This document shows, one piece after another, positions 1-13,080 of a stretch of DNA of 64,000 nucleotides. Numbering within the stretch: the stretch's first letter is position 1; the number at the start of each line of letters is the position of its first letter. A model generated the notes under the pieces. That model was not told the DNA's origin, did no database searches, and saw only the letters and a program-made list of their open reading frames with translations. Where the stretch lies: assembly GCA_030248195.1 (NCBI GenBank), contig JASAND010000579.1, positions 1-64,000 of the forward strand, written 5' to 3'. The DNA is from Trissonchulus latispiculum. Lineage: Eukaryota > Nematoda > Enoplea > Enoplida > Ironidae. The position numbers and the translations under genes are program-made.

Positions 1-329
1 TGTACTTCGTTCAGTTACGTGTGTACTGCCAGATGTCGCTGTGGTTGGAACTTTGACTGGCCGTTCATGATATGGCTTGATCTTCTCGATGTGAACCACA
101 TCCGGCTTGTCCTGTGTTCCAGCTTTCTGGATTCGGAAGTTGACTTCCTGCGGCTATCTTCTCCACTATCCGGTAAGGTCCTTCCAGCATTTGGTCTCAT
201 CTTGGCTTGCGCACCGGAAGGAGTTACTCCTGGCTTTGCGCATCACCGGCATCCGCTTATAGTGGATACCTCCTTGTTGCTTCTTTGTCGAAATTCTTCT
301 ATTCTTTCGCGTGAAAAGCGCTTCCAACG

Positions 330-960
330 ACTCACGAGCGTAGCCAAGCTCGCTTCCAGCCCTTCGGAACAGATGGGATTGGTGAGATCATATTCTCCGC
401 ACTCATCATTTCTACCATCGAGAAATGATCCGGCAACCGGATGTCATGTCCAGTCCATCCGATGGGCGTCACCCACTGAACTATGAACTGAATTGCGCCA
501 GCGCCCAGTTCCATAGTCATCCCAATCCGTTTGGTAAAGATATCCGCGTACTTCCGCGTGCCGGTCCGTTCGTGAACGGCGTTGGCAAAACGAAATTTGG
601 TCCACGGTCCGACAGCAAATGCACTGGAACTCCCAACGAGCGACGAATCGGCGTGAAGTAGTAGGCGGTCTCGTTTCTGCCTTCTACGTCGGGCATGGCA
701 AAAGCCTCCGCATACGGGTAAAATGGTCGATGACGACCAAAATACGGAGTATTGCCTCAGAAAGTTGGTTCTTGCGGTACAAATGCATCACATCCCAGGC
801 AAATAAAATCCAGGGAAGTTCTGTTGGCACGGACTTCATTTTACAGTCAGCTTTGAAATTTCTGGCCAAGACGCTGTGAACTTTACAGACCCACTACAGT
901 TCTGATGTAATCAGCAGGTCCTATTACTTGGTCGGCCAATAATACCTGACACGAAACTGT
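330..960 (-). pseudogene. Ty3/gypsy integrase remnant
   Basis: On the minus strand, RYYWP at about 933-950 matches the conserved tail of the integrase zinc-binding region. It is followed at 869-684 by an open stretch containing LVVIDHFTR, around the first catalytic Asp, and at about 620-590 by LLSDRGPNF, around the second Asp. A further stretch at 520-332 resembles the C-terminal part, with a WTGHDIRLP motif. The pieces are in the right order and spacing but in different frames with stops between, so the gene is broken. The family's role is joining cDNA ends to target DNA. Confidence 0.75.
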
Positions 961-1629
961 ATACTTTATGGCTGATGACCGCAACCATAAAAACAAATGC
1001 TCTTCACGTCTCGGTAATCATGCTCATAGAGCGATCGACTTGAATCGTCACCTCTTCTTCGACCCTCTCTCCGTCACGTACCGAAACAAACGAACCATGC
1101 TGCTCTTGAAAATTGACCGTTCACAATGAGCATCTGGTCATCATCCGGCATTTTCCGTTCAATCAAGTCCACCATGGGCTTAATTCCCCTGAATCATGCA
1201 CGCGCATTCCATCACTAATTGACACATCATGTCTGTCTTTAAATTCAGGTACATAGCCGTCTATGTTCCATTTCCATTGGATGATCTGTCTCAGGCTGTG
1301 ACAATACGTCCAGGCTAACATTGTCGACCTGATTAATCCACAATGAAAATCGAACTCTGGAAGCAGGCAATCTTGCTGTCTTCAGCTCCAGCGCTACGCC
1401 GGTCTCCGGCAGCAGGAGGATGCTTGCCGCAGAATCCGTTCTGATGGTGGCTCGCCGTTTGTCGAATGGTGGCGGCTTCCAGCGTACAGCATCACTCTGC
1501 TCTTCGAGGATAACCTGGCCGATAATGCGTTCATAAACGGCCAGGTGACGGCATCGCCGCTGGACGTGCTATTACCGTCATACTTCGCCCGGCTTCCGGC
1601 AGACCGAAGTCGGTACGGCTGTTCGAGAT

Positions 1630-1690
1630 GCTCCCCGGCTTGTATTGAAACCGCTGTCGCAGAGCAAATGAAAGTCTTTGTCGTCCAGAT
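1630..1690 (-). pseudogene. RNase H-like remnant of pol
   Basis: The minus strand reads KDFHLLCDSGFNTSRGA in one frame. This resembles the start of the Ty3/gypsy RNase H domain, where a hydrophobic strand leads to the first catalytic Asp followed by a Gly-containing turn. It lies upstream of the integrase remnant, as expected. Only this short motif is readable before the frame breaks. Confidence 0.4.
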
Positions 1691-4600
1691 AACGCGACTA
1701 CGGTCAGGCATATTGATAGACGCTGAAAATCGCCTTCCGGTCCTCCAGGCCGCGCTCTTCACGAGCAGTTCAGCGGAAGGTGCTTTTGCCCGGCGTGGTT
1801 GGTACAAGCCTCCGCGTGTTCAATGTCTGGCGTTTCCAGGGAACCGCGCCCATGCCAGCCGTCAGCGAGGAGTTCGGCAGCTTGACTGCTGCGACACACT
1901 TGTCGGATCTACCTCAGCCATCGAGCGATCACAGAACCTTTTTCAAAGGGACTTTCTGCGGATGAAACCTTTATTTCTCTGCGTTTGATCTAACAGTCAA
2001 AACATATCCGCAACTTCTGAGAACGACCTTGACATTTCGTGCTCTGGTAGAGATGCGATGAGATCAGTTCATATCAATGTAGACAGAACGTCAATTCAAT
2101 AACAACAGTCTCTGATGACTGTATGACCAACCCAAAACCTGAACGTTCATGTGAACTAAGATCCCATCTAGCACAAGACACGAGCACCACATCTTCAAAA
2201 TCAACAAAGGAACATACTGTTCTGTAGCAACTGCTAAATCAGTGAGAAGGTTACTACACGAGCTGATGGATATCAGCACGGCAGGAGCTGATTGTCTCTT
2301 CGTGATCTTATTCAACTGAACTACGTAATAATCTGATTTGAACCATCATAATAGAATGGGGAGAAAGACCTGGACTTTATCCAGGTTCTTCACCTTCAGA
2401 GCATGGAAGTTTATACTTCTCGACCTCCTTCTTCGGATTCTGCTGATAGACTTGGCTCTTCGAGTCCATCGCACCATATCAATCGTTGATCTATTTTGAT
2501 CGACATAGTTACTGTGGCCGATTTTCATCGCTGGTATTCCGAGCATCGCTGAACTCACTTTGAGTATCAATTACGACGATACATCATAGAATCTTCCGGT
2601 GACATCATGTATAAGCACTTGCTCTTGGTTCGGACCTGGTAACCACGATCTCGGCCGGTAAATGTCCACCGATGAGACATTCTGAGCTGGTCATCGCATC
2701 AGGTCGATATAGTTCAGTTCTGTTTGGTTTCTGGATTACTTGATTCTTGATTTTAGGCCGCTGAACCACGGCCGTCAAACAATTGCAGATGGTTGTAGTG
2801 GTCAAAGAGGATAGAACCTGAATCCTATGCTTGCCCACTTTCATAATGACTTCGCCACTTCTTCGACCGGTGACCCGGATTGACCAGACAGCATCTATTG
2901 AGATTGTGGATTGGTCACAGAATGTTCTCATTACAGCGGATATTCCTTGATTCACTCTTAACAGGAAATTTCTGGACACTGATTGTTTATTACCTTCTTT
3001 GGGGAGGTCTAACATTGGTCTCCTCCATTTGCTTGGGCACGATGATGACCTTTTAATGGAAGTCTGAGACCTGGCTTCTGAAACACTCCATATGCTGTTT
3101 CAATAGCCTCCGGTTCGCTTCAAGCAGCATGAAGAACACTACACTGGCTCTGGTGGCCTAGGCCTCTCTGCATGTGGCACTACGAACATCACCTGAGCCG
3201 AAGAACACTCTGAGCTACAATCCCAGATTGTCGCTGCAATAATTGGGATGACATACTGGAAATGCTCCTGCAGGTTCGCTAGTCAGAAAAAATAACCAAG
3301 TAAGCTGAATGACCACCCTTAAAGGATAATCTACCAGCCCACATATCTTAGAATACTGCCTATCAGCATTTCCTGGTACCAGAACACATAAAACACAGCA
3401 AGTTAGCACCAACATCATCTTAGTAACCACGACATAATTGTTCCGTGTCGGATCAAATCAATTGTTTCCCTCTCCGGCTGCCGATACTGCTGTCATGGGC
3501 GTCAATGCGTGAACTGGCGGGCCCTTTCTATCGCCGAACTCTTTGGGATCGGCCAGACAGAAGCGCCGTTATCCACTAGACCAGGGCGGTGACTTTGTTA
3601 TCCGGAAAGGACCTCCTGGCGGCGGTGGCGCAATGAAATTGACCACTGATTATAAAATGAGCCGCCTCGCGGAGACATGCGTGTCGAACGACTTCACGGA
3701 TGTCGCTGTAGTCGATCCGTCTGCCGGTCGACCTCGTCATCAGGGACGACCGAAGTCGAGTGCATCGCCGATGTCTGGGTTCGGTGGCCTTGGACACTGA
3801 TCACGCAGTGTCCTCTGACGGAACTCTTCCGGCCCTCCAGAACCTCCTCAATCTTATCCATTATGTCTGACTGTCTTCTGTGCTTGCCTTCGTTTTTGGG
3901 ACCGCGTTGGGCTGCTTCCTCCATTTTGATTTTCTCTTGGGCTTGACGTCACAGGCTGGTCGATCGTCCGTGCCCTCTAACTATCCACTTCTGGCAGGAT
4001 TCCAAATCCGGATCCGAGCCTGGCGTGGACGTCGGAATAATGTCTGACCTTTGGTGGAGATCCGGTTGAAGCTTTTGCGGCGGAGTGTGCCGTTATCACC
4101 GGCTGACCGCTGGAGTTTCAGGTAGGATGCTGGAGCTGCGATTCGCGTTCTCGGTCTGGCGGCGAAAGCGAGGCGTCAGTACCTGAGCGGCGTAGGATGA
4201 TCACGGAGACGTCCCCGGAATATTGCTGGCTCGGACCAGAACTCGGTTCGGCACGAGCATCAATTGTTTGGTTCCGGATTGCAATCCTTTGATGCAGCCT
4301 CCGAGGAAGTGAAACGTCCTTGACCGTGACAGCTTATTGTTGCCGCGAGTCATGGGTGACTGTTCCGAATCGATTCCTGACAAACAGACCCATCACAGCG
4401 ATGACTTTGCCCTTCTTTTAGCGCCCTTGCTGTTTTGTTACCGAACTTCGCTGGCTTTTTCACCGCGGCACTGGGTCCCGAGTTCTGAAGATTGCCCGGA
4501 GAATCCGGATGTTCCTGTCCTCCCTGGGGCTCTGATCGCACTGAGCCGCGCGTGGTCTTCTGGAAGACTGACCAGAATGGCGATCTGCTTCCGTCCATTA

Positions 4601-6246
4601 TGCAGCCTGAAGCCGCCATGTGACCGCCTTCCGGGTATCCTTCAATGCATTTCCAACCGCCCGGTGTATGCAATTATAAAAAGCTCTGACAATCCCCAAT
4701 ATCCGGAGTATCATTAACATATTAGGCTGACCTGAGTAATGACAGGAACTGGCTGACTGGTCGGACCGTGGCCGACCTGGGATACTGTGATCCACGGTTC
4801 AGAAATCGGCGACCCTGAGGTCAGGTGGCCTCCTAAATCATAGCTAACGCGGCGGCCTGCGGTTTTTTGGCGGGGGTCCGCTCCCCCATCATTTCGAACA
4901 GGTACTTAGTTCGTTGTTAGGCAGTAACACCACCCGCATAACTACCTGAACCCACCACCGCCGCAGCCTGATAGGAAACGAAAGCGACCCGAATTTGCGT
5001 TGCCTCCCCGCCGGACGGGCGTTTTGCACTTCAAATTGACCGTTGTCATCCTTTGTTTCAGCAAAGCATCATCCCAGAAGAATCTTGTATTGACCATTCT
5101 GAGCCAGTGGAGTTAGCTCTTTTAAGAAGGTGATATTCTCACCGGACAATGTGCCTGGGCCGAGATTTTGCCGTGAGTACAACGATTGGTTTCTCTGACT
5201 AGAGGATGCTGGAACTTAGTGTTCCGCTGTTGCTCCACAGAAAACAGACTTCTCCGGGTCCAAATCTTGCATGTTCAGGATCAATCCAATATCTCACAGG
5301 CTGCGACCACTTACAATCTGTCCCAATTGACCTGTTTGCGTACACCTGTACCGGACGATCGATTCCTGATGTCTGACTCACGTTTGAGTTCGCGCCAGCG
5401 CCTGGACGTCGCGGATCGACAGGCTGGGCACCTCACCATCACCAGCATTCAGATGATCTCGGCCCGTTGGTATCATCCTTTCGTGCGCTAAATGCGGCTC
5501 GCATAAAGATATCGTTCGGCTGCGATGATCCCAGACCTCGGCATCGGCGAACAACTCACCGCGACCTTGCTCGCAATGCAGGTCTCCTGAGAGGCCGCTC
5601 TACGACCTTCAGCTCCCGATCCTTCAGCTCGGCCGTCTGGAAAGGCTTTGCGGAAGGCGAGGGACTCAGCTCATTGAACATCCGGGCTCGTTCCGGTCGA
5701 GTTGTTTCGTTCGAAGAATTTGTGTTGTCGGCCGATTTGGTGACCGGCTCTTTACGGCTGATGAAGAATAGCTACCAATTCCTCATAGGTTCCCATGGTC
5801 GACCTTCAAGTCTTGCTTGACCGCCTCGTCAAGCAGGTACCTAGCCAATAGCGTTTGAGAGTCCGGCTGAAGCTCACCTCCATGGAGATTTGATTCAAAC
5901 ATCTTCATCGCTATTTGACAATTGTGGCTCACCCCACTCGCCGCTACGAACTTGGAGATCGACTTAAACCACTTGGTGTGATCATTCAACATCTGCCATG
6001 ATGAGCGTCATTCTTACCGACAAAACTGACCGACCGGACGTCTGGTCGTCGCGGTGGGAAGCAGTCGGCCGGGGCTCCGGTTCTTCCTGTGATGGCTGAT
6101 GACTGGTTGATGGTTCCATTGGTCCCAAACTGATCAGTTGGACTGGTTTCCGGAATTGACGACATCAATGTCCGACCACCAGCATGAACCCGATGACCGG
6201 CTCGTCCACCGCGAACCGATGGTCGCCAAGATATTCGGTCTTCTGG

Positions 6247-7293
6247 TCACCGGTGATGAGGTTTGTGATGGGTTGACCAAAAGTCCGGTCGCAATATCTG
6301 GTTATTCACGACGGTCGTGTTCAATGTGATCACGACTGCTCCCTCAGGGCGTTGGGCTGAACCCATCTGTCCCCTGGCTGTCGTTTGTGAGGGCTGAGGC
6401 ACCACAACTTGTTGTTCCATTCCTTGGTTCATTACTACAGGGGTGATGACACCCGCGGAGTTCCGTGATGGACTGGGCTGACGAGACGGGGAAGCCAAAG
6501 CCTGGGTCCCAACATCAAATGACGGGTCCCAGGACAACCTATGCGGTGCTCCCGAATCCATGGCCCAATTATTTATTGCCGCCGTTCCAAGTGAGAACTC
6601 GTGCTCCAAATCTATTCCGAGGTTCTGGAGCACCGAATTGACCAGGTCGTCCAAAGGTGGCAATCCAGGCATCGCCGCAGCTCCCAGGGCCGTCATATCA
6701 TCATCAGATTCTTGTAGAGCCTGCCCACGGTCCGGGGACGAGCCCAGGTCCATGCGCTCCTCAAGACCGATGACGGTCTGGTCCCCGGGACTCGACTCAG
6801 AACTCTGAGGAGAGTCCCTCTGATCAAATCCAAGTTCTTTCCAGCTCAATGTCCTATTCAGTTCGTCATTGAAACTTCGTGTCTGAGCAGTTAGACCATC
6901 GGAATGGTTGTCATCCAAAGAAACCAGGCTTGATGCTGCTGTCACAAAGGCCGAGTCCGATGACGGACCCACTCCTGATGATTCCGGCTCAGATAATGTG
7001 GTCAGAGAACTGGAAATCCCTGGATCCAGAGTAGGGGCACTGCTTTTCCGAGCAGTCCCCGATGCCCAGCCACTCTTTTTCTTTCTCAGATCCGCTGTTG
7101 TGGCAGAACTGGACCGGGGGCGCATCCTCTGCACCGGTTCCCGGTCGTCGAACGACCCAGAATTCGCTCTCGACGTGGAGGGCTGACATCCCATACAGTC
7201 CAAATGGGAATCTCCACGATGTCCAGTCACCGAGTAGGGTTGGTGACGTAGTTCCCGTTCTTTCAAGCGTAGGCTTGAGCGCTTTTGGTCCAT
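6247..7293 (-). CDS. Gag-position ORF of the LTR element, 348 aa
   Basis: This is one of the longest open frames in the window: 348 codons from an ATG at 7293 to a stop at 6247. The protein is rich in serine, proline and acidic residues, with an arginine-rich N-terminal third and a Gln/Val/Pro-rich C-terminal part. I recognise no capsid, zinc-knuckle or other domain. It is the first ORF after the LTR and leader, where gag lies in Ty3/gypsy elements, so a structural or nucleic-acid-binding role is inferred from position alone. It is notable that this frame is open while the pol region behind it is broken. Alternatives are an accessory ORF or a captured host fragment. Confidence 0.5.
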   Translation of the reverse strand: MDQKRSSLRLKERELRHQPYSVTGHRGDSHLDCMGCQPSTSRANSGSFDDREPVQRMRPRSSSATTADLRKKKSGWASGTARKSSAPTLDPGISSSLTTLSEPESSGVGPSSDSAFVTAASSLVSLDDNHSDGLTAQTRSFNDELNRTLSWKELGFDQRDSPQSSESSPGDQTVIGLEERMDLGSSPDRGQALQESDDDMTALGAAAMPGLPPLDDLVNSVLQNLGIDLEHEFSLGTAAINNWAMDSGAPHRLSWDPSFDVGTQALASPSRQPSPSRNSAGVITPVVMNQGMEQQVVVPQPSQTTARGQMGSAQRPEGAVVITLNTTVVNNQILRPDFWSTHHKPHHR

Positions 7294-7885
7294 ATTGAGT
7301 TGTACTCTCTTCTTTTTCTAAAAGGTCTTTTTGAAAATGACAATTAGTACAACCCAAAAATATTCTTAGGTACCCCAGAAAAATACTGTAGTATACGTAT
7401 ATAAACAGTGACACAAAATACAATAAATTGATATAAATTGTGGTACAAAATTACTATTTTTGACCTGAAAAAGAAACAATTACCAAAATTAACCTAAAAT
7501 GAAGGGGATTAGACAAGCAAAATCACCAACACAAACAAAATTGAACACAACAAAATTATTTGTTAATTAGGTACGAATTTTGGTAAAAATTCCTAACTCA
7601 AATCCCAAAAATAGCCTTAGACTAACTCACCCCAAAAATAAATGCTGTATTAGAGCCTAATGTGGGGGAGAACCAGGTACACAGTTATACACGTATACAA
7701 ACAGCCAAACCCTAGAGAAAAAAATTTTCCGATTTTTTGACCCTAGGGGGGAATTTACCGACCTAAGAAAAATGGAAAAATTCGTGCGCTGAACGCGAAG
7801 AACTACGGGGGGAACCCCAACGAAACTAAGACAAAAATAAATAAAAATTTGACAAAAATTTTACGAAGGGGTTCAGGCAAGAAAT

Positions 7886-7905
7886 CCCTGAGCTCCTGGC
7901 AGCCT
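7886..7905 (-). other. Primer-binding-site-like segment
   Basis: Just inside the LTR the minus strand reads AGGCTGCCAGGAGCTCAGGG. The portion TGCCAGGAGC resembles the complement of a tRNA-Leu 3' end, known as a primer for some gypsy elements. The match is partial and starts a few bases from the LTR edge. The assignment is an inference. Confidence 0.3.
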
Positions 7906-7907
7906 AA

Positions 7908-8652
7908 TGTAGCGGGGCTAGTAGGTTTGCCTACGTACTAACACCGTTACCACGCCCAGACGTAGCGGACGCGGAGACCGTGGCACAGATGGATAACAGA
8001 CCGACCACAGGAGACGGTCGGGACAGCCTCGCCAGACAATATATGCAGGGGTAATTCCGATCCTAAGGGCGAGATGACTCGCACTCTCACTCACTTAAGA
8101 ATGAACTACCTACCTAGCAGGAGCTCAGAAAGACTTAGCCTAGCTAAATACACTTTAATAAAGAGTAGAACAACAAGTTATAATGATATAACAATACAAT
8201 AAATACTGGGTTGAACCCTCAAACACACACAAACAAACAAACTACAAACACGGACTTACAGTTACAGGCTGACGGGGGGGTCAGCCAACGTACCACGCTC
8301 TGGGGAGAGCAGAGAGAGAGACACAGTAATATACAGCAAATAGGGGGAAGAGTAGTAGAATTAGACACGACTGTACAGGGAGGCAGAAATAACAATAATG
8401 AAGGGGGGAAGCGAGTGTTGGGTTGGACCCTCCCACGAGCGCCCCCTAGTGAGAATTTCCCCCAAATCACGTAGCTCCCAAAGTCACGAGGGGGGGAACC
8501 CACCCAATCCCACGCATACACGTTGGGGGAGCTACGTGACTTGCAAACGTGTCCCAGCCCACTTGATGATGTTATGAGAAGCCAGGCGGGTAGCTAGCCT
8601 AGCTACTCACCAGCAACGGAAAGGTTGATCATGCCAACCTTGATCCGTTACA
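7908..8652 (-). repeat. Probable 5' LTR of the gypsy-like element
   Basis: The segment is bounded by TGTAGCGG on the left and CCGTTACA on the right, a near-perfect inverted pair of TG..CA type as found at LTR ends. It lies directly upstream of the leader and gag-position ORF in minus-strand orientation. Its length of 745 bp is ordinary for an LTR. The partner LTR is outside the window, so the boundaries come from the terminal motifs only. Confidence 0.55.
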
Positions 8653-8654
8653 AC

Positions 8655-8890
8655 TCAGCGCCCCTGAAAACCCCTCTATGCAAGTATTTAGCAAATTTCT
8701 TTTCAAAAAATTTTTTGGTTCCCATTGGTCCCCCCTTATAACCAAACAAAAATTTAAGATGTTTAAAAATTTTAAAAGTTTTGGACTTTTGAATTCATAA
8801 GCCCCCAGTATGCACCCATACCAAATTTGAAAGCTATTGGCCAAAAAAATCAAAAGTTAAGGCTGGGGGGGAAAGCGCAAAAGACCCGTG
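8655..8890. repeat. Dispersed repeat, related to 56520-56720
   Basis: Shared phrases with 56520-56720 include GGTTCCCATTGGTCCCCCC-like text, TTTTGAATTCAT, CAGTATGCACCCATA and GGCTGGGGGG followed by GCGCAAAAGA. Order and spacing are kept, so these are diverged copies of one interspersed repeat. No coding capacity is seen. Confidence 0.55.
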
Positions 8891-10019
8891 TAGCGATTAT
8901 ATAATCAACCGATCGATCAGTCAGAAGTGGCGATACATGTGCTTGGGTGGAGTTTGTGGGGTTCAGAATCCGGATTTTTCCCAGAATTTCAAGGATCTGG
9001 ATTTTCCGGTGTTTTTTGACAAGAAAAACCGCAAAAATCCCATAACTAAAAATTTTTGCAATTTTTTTCACAAAACAGTTAGGAAGTAATTACAGAAGAA
9101 TGTAGGATAACAAAGACTTAACTAAACCATAAAGCAGCACAGATGAGCACAGAACAATTTTGAGTTAAACTAAATTTGTTTGATATTTTTCTCCGTTTGT
9201 CCGTTTCTCCGTTGCTCCGTTCACAGTTTACGTAAGCACGAACTGGTCATACTCTCCTTTTTGAATTATTTTTCCGTTTTCAGTTTTTCTGATCGTCCCT
9301 TCTCTGTTTCTCCGTTACTACGCCGGAGCATGAATCGGTCTAAGCTCTGCAACAGTGTGATTTTGGTTGCTATATAATATTTTGTCTTGTTTTCGAAAAA
9401 AAATATGAGCATGTTGTGCTGTGTGTGAAAATGGACAAAATCCGTGAATATCGATAGTGGCCCCACTTATTAAAAGGAATTAAAAGTAAAATTAACAAGT
9501 AGGCCCCAAAAGGGGCAATATTCCTTTGTAGACCTTTTATTATTCAAGTTAGAAACTTTTCTTTGTTCCAATTTAACATTAGAAGTTTCTGGTTTCTTTT
9601 ATTATTCACCTTGACCTCGTTTCCATCATTTCTTTCGGATTCGTGCTACAATTATCCTCCGAACTAGCCTACCGAGCGTTTGTAACCTCACAGCACAGAC
9701 TTCCATTCCCTCAGTACACAATTAACACATAAAAGATCGCAAAGCACTGAAAACATCACTTGGTTTAGCAGTAAATCGTTAAGAACCATTGTAGCAAATA
9801 CATAAATTAGACAAACAAGTCATTTATTTTCGGTACTATTGATAACTTGTCATCATTGTACTTAATATTGTCTTGCCGATTCCGCATAAAGATCAGCAAT
9901 CAATGAGGGCGACTTTGCATACAATGCCTGCGCAAGCGCAAGCCTAGTAATTACCTAATGCACCCTCGTGTTGCTCCCAAGCAACAATGGTGCTCAAAAA
10001 TATGCAACCGCGTGGATTG

Positions 10020-10051
10020 CTGACAGCCGAAGACTGCGAGGAGGCTGTCAG
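10020..10051. other. Short perfect hairpin
   Basis: CTGACAGCC at 10020-10028 and GGCTGTCAG at 10043-10051 form a perfect 9-bp stem around a 14-nt loop. The arms are too short for a microRNA precursor and no other element is evident nearby. Confidence 0.5.
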
Positions 10052-11877
10052 TTCTGCTGTTTAAATAGTTTCTAAACCTAATTTGCATAATCTGAACCCA
10101 AAAAAATCAGACCTAAGCTAGCCCTATGCTGAAGATAGGGCTTCTAAATGGAGAAATGAATCACAACACACTGGACATACTAAATTCCGTCTTATACATT
10201 CCTGCTCCAGCAGGAATAAAAATTAAAAGCCCCAAAAATTAAAAGTAATATATTCTTGGATCATTTTTCGTACTTCTCTGATTTCGCAACTAGGTTTTTT
10301 AGAATTCATTCATTCATTCATTTAAATTTAGGTCATTAAATGTTTTTAAATTAATTGTAGAAGGATGGTCGCATTTAGTACCATTTGGTTTTAATTGCCA
10401 ACCACTAAATTAATCATTACCAAATTAATCAATTAGCAATTGCCAATTTGGTACCATCATGTCACGTCATACTTTAAATTTTCAAAAATTCAGTAAAAAC
10501 TTAAAAGGCCTAACGTCTTTTGCAGGCTTATTACACAAGGTCCATTGTAATAGGGGCCTATTCTAAAAGGCTTAAATTTTGTGTAGCAATTCAGTGTACC
10601 ATTTTGAAAATTTTTATTTCGCCGAAGGCGAAATATTTGTAACGGGTGAACCCTTGTTTGAACTGAAAATTTTGTCTCACCAGCTGCAGTGCCTATGCTT
10701 AACGTGTAAATCTAGCTGCTTGGTTTTTTTACACAAAGGGGGTTCATGGTCAAAACATGCGAATAAGGACAATTATTCCAATAAACAAATTGTATCGGTA
10801 ATGCTTATTTATTAATAATAAAAGTTAAATTATTTGTCAAGCTTAAATTGAACTTGGAGGGGGCAGATTTAGCTGTGTTTAGCATTAAACCAAATTTGAG
10901 CATTGCCCCCCTCCCGACAACAATTCAAAATCAAACAATGTTTGTTTCTTGCAAATTATGCAAATGAGATAGACTGCAGTGTTGCATCATTTCATAGTTG
11001 TCTGAGTTGAGATCAGGTCCCTTTTGAACCTTTAGAATTCGCTTGTCAACAACAGTGTCTGGAATTAACATTTCGTTTTGTTTAAAGCAGATTTCCCAGT
11101 GTTTGCTGTTTTATCGCAATTTTACATAGCTGTTAATCCAGAAAGAAAGCTGCTTCTGATTTGGCATGGTACAATTTCCAAATTCAAATTGATTTCATCT
11201 CGTCAAAAGACTAGTATTTAGCCATTTTTCAATTTGACAATTGTTTTCATTGCTTGCTTATGAGGAAACAATATGCAACATTTTATAAAAGTATCAAATC
11301 TAGTGGTGCATCGGATGGTCTATTTATCTCAGCATTGGAAGGTCGTGGCCCGACTAAATCAAGTTTGAGCAGAACATGGCGAACAACAACATTAAGAAGG
11401 AATTAGCAGTGGATTCGTAAAAAGGGTTGAGAACTAAGAGCTAGCAGTTATTACTGCAAACGGTGCATCTCATTTCTGCAACTGAAGTCCCTACAGATGC
11501 AGATGGGTGGGTGAGCCACTTTCGGTATAGTTGGTAGCTTGAGTTCAAACTATAACCCACTGGTTTTCGTGAGGTTTACAAGAAGGCTGCAAACGTTGTA
11601 TCCGTTCGCGTCTTGTGAATACGATTAGATCATTTTATACATTTCGGTTTTTGCATAACATTTATCTATGTATATACTACAAATAATACAGTTGTGTACG
11701 CCACCCCCCATAATATGAAATCTCTTGGGGCGAAATCTTACCACTTTTAGGGGATACTTGTTTAATTCAAAAGTTGTCCGTATTAGACATTTTAGAATTA
11801 GAATTTGACGTATTTTATAAACAAAATACACAATTTTCCTGTTTCCAGTGTTAAGGTCCTGTTGTCCTAGGGATTAC

Positions 11878-11917
11878 TTTTGAGGCGAAAGGAGAGATTT
11901 TGAGGCGAAAGGAGAGA
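11878..11917. repeat. 20-bp tandem duplication
   Basis: The 20-mer TTTTGAGGCGAAAGGAGAGA occurs twice in perfect head-to-tail copies (11878-11897 and 11898-11917). Confidence 0.9.
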
Positions 11918-13080
11918 TTACTCATCAGCAGTACGAGATACCCAAGAGATTGCGTGATCCAGTTTAAATTTTCAGGAAACGAAGCAGCAATTTGCTTACC
12001 TAAAATTGCAGGATTCCAGAGTTTCGTCCATTTTAGACCTTAAAAGAACCTAAGATTACTCTATGTACGGATATATACTCACAAATTCGTAATGATCAGA
12101 GGAAGCAACAAAAATATAAGTGAAAAATGCAAAACTAAAATATTGCCAGCTTCATGCGTTGGGTACTACTAGCATACGACCATCTAAAATCTTCACATAA
12201 AACATACTGCCCAGTGTCCGCATTATTTCCTGGAAAATATCTAAAATGTGTCCGTCAAATAAAAATCGCCTTCAATGGAATACCTTTAGAGACCTACTTT
12301 GAGTCTAATTCTATTTAATCCCCAGCGACAGATTGTAACTTTCTGGCATCATGAGTTCTTATAATGCGCGCAAATTTCGCGCCAAAATAACGCTCACCGG
12401 CAGAATACTCATTTAGAGAGAGCAATTCATAAAAGTTATTAGACTTTTGCGGCGATTGAATGAAATTGAAACGGCAGGGGCAACAATAACATTGCGCGGG
12501 AACTGAAATAAAATAAATTAATTTAATACAAAGACTCTACTGTTGTGTCAAAAATCATCTGATCGGAGGTAGGCATGGGAGAACACTTTGTCACATGGAG
12601 AAAAGGAGGGTAAAAATTGGAAATTGCATAACATCCAGATTTTCACCATAATGGCTAAGTCGCCAGTTTTTGTGTAAAAGGCCATTATTCATGTTTATGT
12701 GCCAAAGAGAAATGTATAAATTAAATTTCGAAATATATAGTTGCGTTTTACAGTTACCTGAAGTTGCAGAACTCATGCACTTTAACGTTTTGTTTGGAGG
12801 AATACGATTATTTGTCCAATCTATGCCTGCAAAATTAAAATCGCCTAATAGAAATAAGTAATAATAAGAAATTTTATCCTTTTACATAGCAGCTATACCT
12901 GATTACATAACCGAGAAGGAGCTTTATCCCGATTTTCAGATAAAAAGGTATCAAAACAAACAATCTCTTCACCGTTTTCGGGAAAATTTGAAATTGAGGC
13001 ACATTTAAAACTTTTGTGTACCAATGCCAATCACGCATGGGCAATGCCTGCACAACTCTTGCACATGTGTAGGCTAGGAA

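Larger units (their letters stand above)
1..8652 (-). mobile_element. Ty3/gypsy-like LTR retrotransposon, truncated by window start
   Basis: On the minus strand the order is LTR (8652-7908), untranslated leader, gag-position ORF (7293-6247), a long decayed pol region, an RNase H-like trace near 1.65 kb and an integrase-like region (about 960-330). This gag-RT/RH-IN order is that of Ty3/gypsy elements. I see no intact reverse transcriptase; the pol region is broken by stops and frameshifts. The distal LTR would lie before position 1, so LTR identity and target duplication cannot be read. The region is more GC-rich than the DNA beyond 8.7 kb, as expected of an inserted element. The class rests mainly on the integrase motifs. 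Confidence 0.75.
8891..13080. other. Gene-free AT-rich stretch
   Basis: No convincing exon, RNA gene or bounded mobile element is seen here. Small items are a pyrimidine-rich run with repeated CTCCGT near 9190-9320, a short hairpin at 10020-10051, a 20-bp direct duplication at 11878-11917 and an isolated TTTCGCGCCAAA at 12375-12386. That last motif matches the E2F consensus but has no gene beside it. Confidence 0.4.

Noticed and set aside
2605..3015. Possible retropepsin fragment on the minus strand of the LTR element.
   Set aside because: The position would suit a protease, but no DTG/DSG active-site motif is visible in frame.
3540..3600. tRNA-like box A (TGGTCTAGTGG) on the minus strand within the retroelement.
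   Set aside because: No box B at the right spacing with a matching T stem, and the anticodon arm does not fold; probably chance within decayed pol.
12375..12386. E2F-like TTTCGCGCCAAA as promoter evidence.
   Set aside because: A perfect motif but isolated; no gene or other promoter signs are near it.
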